A DNA stretch of 64,000 bases from assembly GCF_005502435.1 (NCBI RefSeq), contig NZ_SCOU01000002.1, positions 372,001 to 436,000 of the forward strand. The letters run 5' to 3'. A program made the translations under genes and the position numbers. The notes below the pieces were generated by a model. The model was not told the DNA's origin, made no database searches, and saw only the letters and a program-made list of their open reading frames with translations. Source of the DNA: Methylobacillus flagellatus. Its GTDB lineage: Bacteria > Pseudomonadota > Gammaproteobacteria > Burkholderiales > Methylophilaceae. Below are positions 62,816 through 64,000 of the stretch, piece after piece (the first letter of the stretch is position 1; each line of letters begins with the position of its first letter).

Positions 62816-62829
62816 TCTGAGGTTCACTT

Positions 62830-63567
62830 TTGACGTCCCCTAATGTTTATCCGGCACAGTTGTCGGTGGTGGTGCCTGTTCGCAATGAAGCGGACAACGT
62901 GGCCGACTTGATCGGTGAGATATCTCTCGCGCTGGAAGGCCTGCTCGAATACGAGATCATCTATGTCGATGACGGCAGTACTGATCCAACCTTGCTCCGC
63001 TTGTTAGCGGTCCGTCAGCAACAACCGCGTTTACGCATCATCAGTCATGCGGCCAGTTGTGGACAGAGCACGGCGGTACGCAGCGGCGTCAAGGCGGCGC
63101 GCTTTGACTGGGTCGTGACCCTGGATGGTGACGGCCAGAATGATCCGGCCGATATTCCCAAGCTGTTGGCAGCACTGGCACCCGGTGTCGAGTTGGTGGG
63201 TGGCAACCGTCGCCATAGCCGCAAGGACACCTGGATCAAGCGTCTCTCTTCACGCGTCGCAAATGCGGTGCGCTCGCGCATGCTCAACGATGAGACTCCA
63301 GACAGTGGCTGCGGCCTGAAACTGTTCCCGCGTGCCGTTTTCCTCGATCTGCCGTATTTTGACCATATGCATCGCTTTTTGCCTGCTTTGATCAAGCGTC
63401 ATGGTGGTTTGGTGGTGTCGGTACCGGTTGGTCACAGACAGCGTGAACACGGTCGCTCCAATTACGGTACGCTGGATCGCTTGCTGGTAGGTATCGTCGA
63501 CCTGTTCGGCGTTGCCTGGTTGCAGCGCAGAGCCAAGTTGCCCGTGGCGACTGAAAAAGCATCATAA
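62830..63567 (+). CDS. Family 2 glycosyltransferase, polyprenyl-phosphate type
   Basis: This is a 245-aa enzyme with a TTG start after GAGG. It has LSVVVPVRNEADNVADLIGE, YVDDGSTD and VTLDGDGQNDPADIPKLL, then HRQREHGRSNYG, as in enzymes making undecaprenyl- or dolichyl-phosphate sugars. With the LAB_N gene next to it and the ArnT-like transferase, it may supply lipid-linked sugar for LPS modification. Confidence 0.92.
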   Translation: MTSPNVYPAQLSVVVPVRNEADNVADLIGEISLALEGLLEYEIIYVDDGSTDPTLLRLLAVRQQQPRLRIISHAASCGQSTAVRSGVKAARFDWVVTLDGDGQNDPADIPKLLAALAPGVELVGGNRRHSRKDTWIKRLSSRVANAVRSRMLNDETPDSGCGLKLFPRAVFLDLPYFDHMHRFLPALIKRHGGLVVSVPVGHRQREHGRSNYGTLDRLLVGIVDLFGVAWLQRRAKLPVATEKAS

Positions 63568-63588
63568 GAACCACAGGAAAGCGCGCAT

Positions 63589-63936
63589 ATGGACCAGGGC
63601 TTGGGCTATTTTCTCGGACATTTGATACAGGCTATCGAAGATTACATCGCCGGTATGTCGGACACCGACATGATCTGGCTGGGGATAGGTTTGCTGGGAC
63701 AGTCTTTGTTCATGTTGCGTTTCATCGTGCAGTGGATACACAGCGAGCGCCATCAACAAAGCCTGATTCCGGTCAGCTTCTGGTATTTCAGCCTGGTCGG
63801 CGGGCTGACGGTGCTGGCGTATGGCATTCATGATATGGACCCGGTCATCATCCTCGGACAATTGCCGGGAACAGTGGTGTACGCCAGAAACCTGATGTTG
63901 CTGCGTCATGCTGCACGCGAGAATCGTCATCTATGA
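63589..63936 (+). CDS. LAB_N domain membrane protein
   Basis: This is a 115-aa protein with three membrane segments. WLGIGLLGQSLFMLRFIVQW, SERHQQSLIPVSFWYFSLVG and the last hydrophobic stretch match the lipid A biosynthesis N-terminal domain. Such proteins accompany GT2 and GT39 genes, possibly handling lipid-linked sugar. Overlaps the epimerase start by 4 bp. Confidence 0.9.
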   Translation: MDQGLGYFLGHLIQAIEDYIAGMSDTDMIWLGIGLLGQSLFMLRFIVQWIHSERHQQSLIPVSFWYFSLVGGLTVLAYGIHDMDPVIILGQLPGTVVYARNLMLLRHAARENRHL

Positions 63937-64000
63937 GCGCTACCCTGACCGGTAAGCGCGTGTTGGTCACCGGGGCGGCCGGGTTCATCGGATTCCATCT
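63933..64000 (+). CDS. NAD-dependent epimerase/dehydratase (partial)
   Basis: This is the first 22 codons of a gene cut by the window edge: MSATLTGKRVLVTGAAGFIG, with the Rossmann GxxGxxG of the extended SDR sugar epimerases. The ATG overlaps the previous stop. Substrate unknown; likely makes a sugar nucleotide for this LPS cluster. Confidence 0.85.
   Translation, partial: MSATLTGKRVLVTGAAGFIGFH

Overview
The window is a GC-rich bacterial chromosome segment carrying a complete siphovirus-type prophage. The backbone points to a betaproteobacterium, possibly Nitrosomonadales: SRP RNA beside dnaX-ybaB-recR, ftsY-ftsE-ftsX next to two M16 peptidases and rsmD-coaD-ferredoxin, grpE-dnaK-dnaJ with sigma-32 promoters, and a heptose-type LPS core cluster. 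The taxonomy is inferred from gene order only.

Left host arm (1-3476): the start of a secreted RcnB-like protein, then recR, ybaB and dnaX on the minus strand, the SRP RNA (ffs) with its promoter, and tRNA-Ser(GGA) with a near-consensus promoter.

Prophage (3463-40495, about 37 kb): it is bounded by a 14-bp repeat of the tRNA 3' end. Both ends also carry the same integrase arm-site pair (TGTGGTT-N5-TGTGGTCA). Its plan is lambda-like. A P4-type integrase lies at the left end. A leftward early operon of small unknown genes, a ParB-like protein and an AlpA-like excisionase candidate runs from a promoter/operator at 8738-8783. A CI-like repressor and a zinc-ribbon membrane protein in the rex position lie between the two operators. 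A rightward operon from 10101-10142 carries a Cro-like gene, a YdaT-like gene, a primase/VapE-type helicase, an iteron array that looks like a replication origin, and a Q-like regulator. Late genes follow: HNH, terminases, portal, ClpP-like protease, HK97 capsid, connectors, tail tube, frameshifted tail chaperone, tape measure, a tail fibre with an SGNH-esterase domain, other tail proteins, and lysis genes with Rz/Rz1. The right end holds AT-rich or accessory cargo: a coiled-coil membrane protein, umuC, umuD, a compact SRAP protein and a putative Abi protein.

Right host arm (40496-64000): ftsX-ftsE-ftsY on the minus strand; two M16 peptidases, rsmD, coaD, a ferredoxin and a glyoxalase on the plus strand; then a lipoprotein, dnaJ, dnaK and grpE on the minus strand. 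Between dnaK and dnaJ sits a small cassette with a frameshifted four-helix-bundle (S23-type) gene between 30-bp imperfect inverted repeats, which looks like a mobile unit. From 52780 the window is LPS/cell-surface: a TIM-barrel/kinase fusion, waaC, waaG, waaP, an ArnT-like transferase, a tandem-kinase protein, a carbamoyltransferase, a family 2 glycosyltransferase, a LAB_N membrane protein and the start of an epimerase. The order waaC-waaG-waaP-kinases-carbamoyltransferase resembles the Pseudomonas core-oligosaccharide locus.

The most unusual signals are the S23 inverted-repeat cassette, the iteron/hairpin/alternating purine-pyrimidine origin, three copies of a 12-bp palindrome in a phage with a ParB-like gene, the 120-bp repeats that copy a gene's 3' end, and the SOS/defence cargo at the right end.
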